Below are positions 61,640 to 64,000 of a stretch of DNA of 64,000 bases, piece by piece. The first letter of the stretch is position 1; the number at the start of each line of letters is the position of its first letter. Source of the DNA: Arcobacter sp. F155. Lineage in GTDB: Bacteria; Campylobacterota; Campylobacteria; Campylobacterales; Arcobacteraceae. A program made the position numbers and the translations under genes. The notes under the pieces were generated by a model, which was not told the DNA's origin, searched no databases, and worked only from the letters and a program-made list of their open reading frames with translations. Location of the stretch: contig NZ_PDJU01000002.1 in the NCBI RefSeq assembly GCF_004116455.1, positions 310,001-374,000 of the forward strand. Reading direction: 5' to 3'.

Positions 61640-61858
61640 TTACTTATATCTGTGAGTAATTCTACCCTTATCTAGTGAGTAAGGTGTAATTTCTACCTTA
61701 ACTTTATCACCTGGTAAAATTTTAATGTAGTGCATTCTCATTTTTCCTGAGATATGACATAAAACTACATGACCATTATCTAATTCAACCCTAAACATAG
61801 CATTAGGTAAAGCTTCAATTACCTTACCATCAATTACTATTACATCATTCTTTGCCAC
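61640..61858 (-). CDS. infA: Translation initiation factor IF-1
   Basis: 72-residue OB-fold factor binding the ribosomal A site. The sequence [17 protein letters not shown] (about 8-24) and [11 protein letters not shown] are canonical. It follows map by 18 bp and ends the conserved rplO-secY-map-infA string. Confidence 0.98.
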   Translation of the reverse strand: MAKNDVIVIDGKVIEALPNAMFRVELDNGHVVLCHISGKMRMHYIKILPGDKVKVEITPYSLDKGRITHRYK

Positions 61859-61876
61859 TTTTTCTCCTAAGTTTAC

Positions 61877-62638
61877 TCAATCTACTTTACTTAAAATTAC
61901 TGCTTTTCCATCTACTACAGCAACTGTATGTTCGTAATGACTACCTCTTTTTCCGTCTTCAGAAACAACATCCCACTCATTTTCTAAAATAACTGGTTCT
62001 CTTCCTTCATGACAAATCATAGGTTCAATACAAAACACCATTCCATTTTTGATTTTTGGTCCAGATTTAGTATTTGTACCATTTACATAGTTTGGAATTT
62101 CTGGTTCACCGTGAGGTTTTTTACCAATACCATGTCCACAAAATCTAACTAATGGTTGATACCCTCTATTTACAATAAAATCTTCTATTGCTTTAGAAAG
62201 TTCTTTAAATCTCATACCCTCTTCAATAATATCAATAGCATAATACAGTGCATCTTTCGAACAAGCAATTAATTCTTCATCTTCTTTTGAAATTTTACCA
62301 ATAGGCATAGTAATAGCTGCATCGCCATACCAACCATCGATTTCAGATCCAATATCTATTCCTAAAATATCACCCTCTTTTAAAACAGTGTCATCAGGAA
62401 TACCATGAATAATAACTTCATTTAAAGATGTGCAGATTGCACCAGGAAAGCCATAAAGGCCTTTGAAAGATGGTCTAGCGCCTAGATCATTTAAGTATTT
62501 TTCACCCATAGCATCAACTTCTTTTAAAGTCATGCCTGGTTTTACATTTTCTTCTAAATGTTTAAGAGTCTTCGCAACAGCTTGACCAGCTGTTCGAAGT
62601 TTCTCTATTTCATTTTGTTTTCTTAATGGAATAGCCAT
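61877..62638 (-). CDS. map: Methionine aminopeptidase type I
   Basis: 253 residues removing N-terminal Met cotranslationally. Metal ligands appear in D-I-G-S-E-I-D-G-W-Y-G-D-A (two Asp), C-G-H-G-I-G (His), E-P-M (Glu) and E-H-T-V (Glu). ATG 62638 (MAIPLRKQNE) is used; the upstream frame start is GTG inside secY. The gap to secY is 4 bp. Confidence 0.96.
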   Translation of the reverse strand: MAIPLRKQNEIEKLRTAGQAVAKTLKHLEENVKPGMTLKEVDAMGEKYLNDLGARPSFKGLYGFPGAICTSLNEVIIHGIPDDTVLKEGDILGIDIGSEIDGWYGDAAITMPIGKISKEDEELIACSKDALYYAIDIIEEGMRFKELSKAIEDFIVNRGYQPLVRFCGHGIGKKPHGEPEIPNYVNGTNTKSGPKIKNGMVFCIEPMICHEGREPVILENEWDVVSEDGKRGSHYEHTVAVVDGKAVILSKVD

Positions 62639-62642
62639 GATC

Positions 62643-63905
62643 TTAAAGTCCAACTGCACTTAATGTTTCATATTTATTCGTATACTGTTGAGCTTCAATC
62701 TTTCTCATTGTATCAATTGCTACTTGAACAACAATAAGTACTGCAACCCCTCCAAAATAGAAAGGAACACCCATTGCTTTTACTAGTAACCAAGGCACAG
62801 TAGAGATAAGACCTAAATAAATAGCTCCCCAGAATGTAAGTCTACTTGCAGTCTCATTTAAGAAATCAGCTGTAGAAGCTCCTGGTCTAACACCTGGAAT
62901 AAATCCACCTTGTTTCTTTAAGTTTTCAGAAATATCTTTTGCATTAAAAGTAATTGATGCATAGAAGAATGCAAAGAAAACTACAAATAAGAACATAAAT
63001 ACATTAAATGTATAAGATGTAGGACTTAAATAATCTGCAACAACTAAAAGGTACTCATTTTGACTACCTTGTAAAACTGTAGCAGGGAACATTAAAATTG
63101 CAGATGCAAAAATAGCAGGAATAACACCAGATAAGTTAACCTTAATTGGAATGTAATTCATTACTCTTTTATTTTGAGCTTGCATCATAACTTTTCTTGA
63201 ATAAGAAACTGGAACTCTTCTTTCACCTAACTCAACATAAATAATTGCTCCAACAGTTGCTAGAATAATTACTAAAATTGCGATTACAGTTAAGAAGTTC
63301 ATTTGACCATTGTTAACTAAATCAACAGTACCACCAATTGCACTTGGAATTGCAGAAACAATACCAGCGAAGATAATTAATGAAATACCGTTACCAATAC
63401 CTTTTTGTGTGATTTGTTCACCAATCCACATAAGAAGCATAGTACCTGTTAACATAGAAATTGATGATACGGCTATAAACGTATTCATATCAATTGAGAT
63501 AGCGCCTTGTCCACTTTGACCAGTTAATGAATTTAGACCCATTGATACACCAATAGATTGAATTAATGTAATTACAATTGTAGTATATCTGATGATTTGC
63601 ATATATTTTTGCATACCATCTCTTTCTTTTTTCATTTTACCAAGTGCGGGGAAAGTTGCTGCTAGAAGCTCCATAATAATAGAAGCTGTAATGTAAGGCA
63701 TAATACCTAATGAGATAATTGACAGTCTTTCAACTGCATTACCACTGAACATATTTACAAGACCTAATGCGTTGTTAGCATTTGAATCGAAGAATTCTTT
63801 AACTACGTCTATATTCACTCCAGGAACTGGCACGTATGCCAGTAACCTGTAAAGTAGAATAAAACCTAATGTAATAAGAATCTTATTTATTAGATCTTTA
63901 CTCAT
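62643..63905 (-). CDS. secY: Protein translocase subunit SecY
   Basis: A 420-residue channel of the Sec translocon with ten membrane helices. Typical segments are Y-R-L-L-A-Y-V-P-V-P-G (19-29), the G-I-M-P-Y-I-T-A-S-I-I loop and G-G-F-I-P-G-V-R-P-G. ATG 63905 begins 2 bp after the rplO stop codon. Confidence 0.98.
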   Translation of the reverse strand: MSKDLINKILITLGFILLYRLLAYVPVPGVNIDVVKEFFDSNANNALGLVNMFSGNAVERLSIISLGIMPYITASIIMELLAATFPALGKMKKERDGMQKYMQIIRYTTIVITLIQSIGVSMGLNSLTGQSGQGAISIDMNTFIAVSSISMLTGTMLLMWIGEQITQKGIGNGISLIIFAGIVSAIPSAIGGTVDLVNNGQMNFLTVIAILVIILATVGAIIYVELGERRVPVSYSRKVMMQAQNKRVMNYIPIKVNLSGVIPAIFASAILMFPATVLQGSQNEYLLVVADYLSPTSYTFNVFMFLFVVFFAFFYASITFNAKDISENLKKQGGFIPGVRPGASTADFLNETASRLTFWGAIYLGLISTVPWLLVKAMGVPFYFGGVAVLIVVQVAIDTMRKIEAQQYTNKYETLSAVGL

Positions 63906-63907
63906 AA

Positions 63908-64000
63908 TTAGTTTCCAGTAGTTGTTACGTTTTCGTCTTTAATTTTAGATGCTAAATCTTTTGCAGATGAACCAACTAGTTTAACTTTAGTAACACTCTT
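63908..64000 (-). CDS. rplO: Ribosomal protein L15 (C-terminal fragment, rest off window)
   Basis: Thirty in-frame residues and a TAA reach the window edge, ending K-I-K-D-E-N-V-T-T-T-G-N. V-T-K-V-K-L-V-G-S-S-A-K-D-L fits the conserved C-terminus of L15, and its place directly before secY is the standard spc-operon order. The N-terminal part lies beyond 64000. Confidence 0.85.
   Translation of the reverse strand, partial: KSVTKVKLVGSSAKDLASKIKDENVTTTGN

Noticed and set aside
1-64000. CRISPR arrays, insertion sequences, prophage genes, tRNA or rRNA genes
   Set aside because: No regularly spaced repeats, transposase, integrase, phage structural genes or RNA genes were recognisable on either strand.

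Overview
The window is a 64-kb stretch of AT-rich bacterial chromosome, most likely from an Arcobacter-group member of the Campylobacterota. This rests on the very low GC content, a CiaB-type protein, a LID-less 194-residue adenylate kinase, the rplO-secY-map-infA order at the end of the spc ribosomal operon, a ~1066-residue NAD glutamate dehydrogenase, and abundant GGDEF, sensor-kinase and chemotaxis proteins. No rRNA, tRNA, CRISPR, insertion sequence or prophage is visible. Genes are tightly packed, and no stretch over 300 bases lacks a gene.

Layout. 1-6.7 kb: a partial DUF6602 nuclease-like gene, a ~126-bp structured element, htpG with a CIRCE-type operator, a small zinc-ribbon protein, ciaB, a group II truncated globin, a degenerate GGDEF protein and a small membrane protein. 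6.7-14.8 kb: NAD-glutamate dehydrogenase, YbaK, a double-sensor diguanylate cyclase, an AlkC-like DNA glycosylase and an AIM24-family protein. 14.9-22.6 kb: an FRG-domain gene carrying a nine-G tract, family II pyrophosphatase, a half-length asparaginase, aspA, a two-component system and an AGCS amino-acid symporter. 22.7-30.2 kb: a tautomerase, transporters with LysR and MarR regulators, a degenerate metallo-beta-lactamase-fold protein, and a tauE-lrgA-lrgB-MFS operon. 30.3-34.3 kb: a TetR-controlled operon (peroxiredoxin, TetR, exonuclease III, methyltransferase) followed by a di-haem cytochrome c peroxidase. 34.3-36.8 kb: a J-domain, ADP-ribosylglycohydrolase, PsiE and radical SAM operon. 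36.9-47.8 kb: a sensor kinase, an MCP, a membrane J-domain protein beside a SprT-like protease, glutathione peroxidase, a kinase-like protein, a TIM-barrel-like secreted protein, uvrC, alr and a Sel1 protein. 47.8-64 kb, all on the minus strand: zntB, a 2OG oxygenase, a CinA-N protein, adk, ygiQ, a Cache-Cache-CheW protein, a ZnuA-like protein, aspS, a lipoprotein, uracil-DNA glycosylase, a diguanylate cyclase, then infA, map, secY and rplO.

Functional picture: amino-acid catabolism (glutamate, aspartate and asparagine, alanine import), peroxide and oxygen defence (globin, peroxiredoxin, CCP, GPx), DNA repair (AlkC, ExoIII, UvrC, UDG) and dense signalling (three GGDEF proteins, two histidine kinases, an MCP and a CheW fusion).

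The most interesting signals are the structured element between htpG and the DUF6602 gene, the homopolymeric G tract that could phase-vary the FRG gene, the CIRCE copy beside htpG, the Cache-Cache-CheW protein lacking an MCP signalling domain, a KNDEF protein that keeps its I-site, and the membrane J-domain/SprT pair. No complete new defence system is demonstrable inside the window. The DUF6602 gene runs off the left edge, so its context there is unknown.
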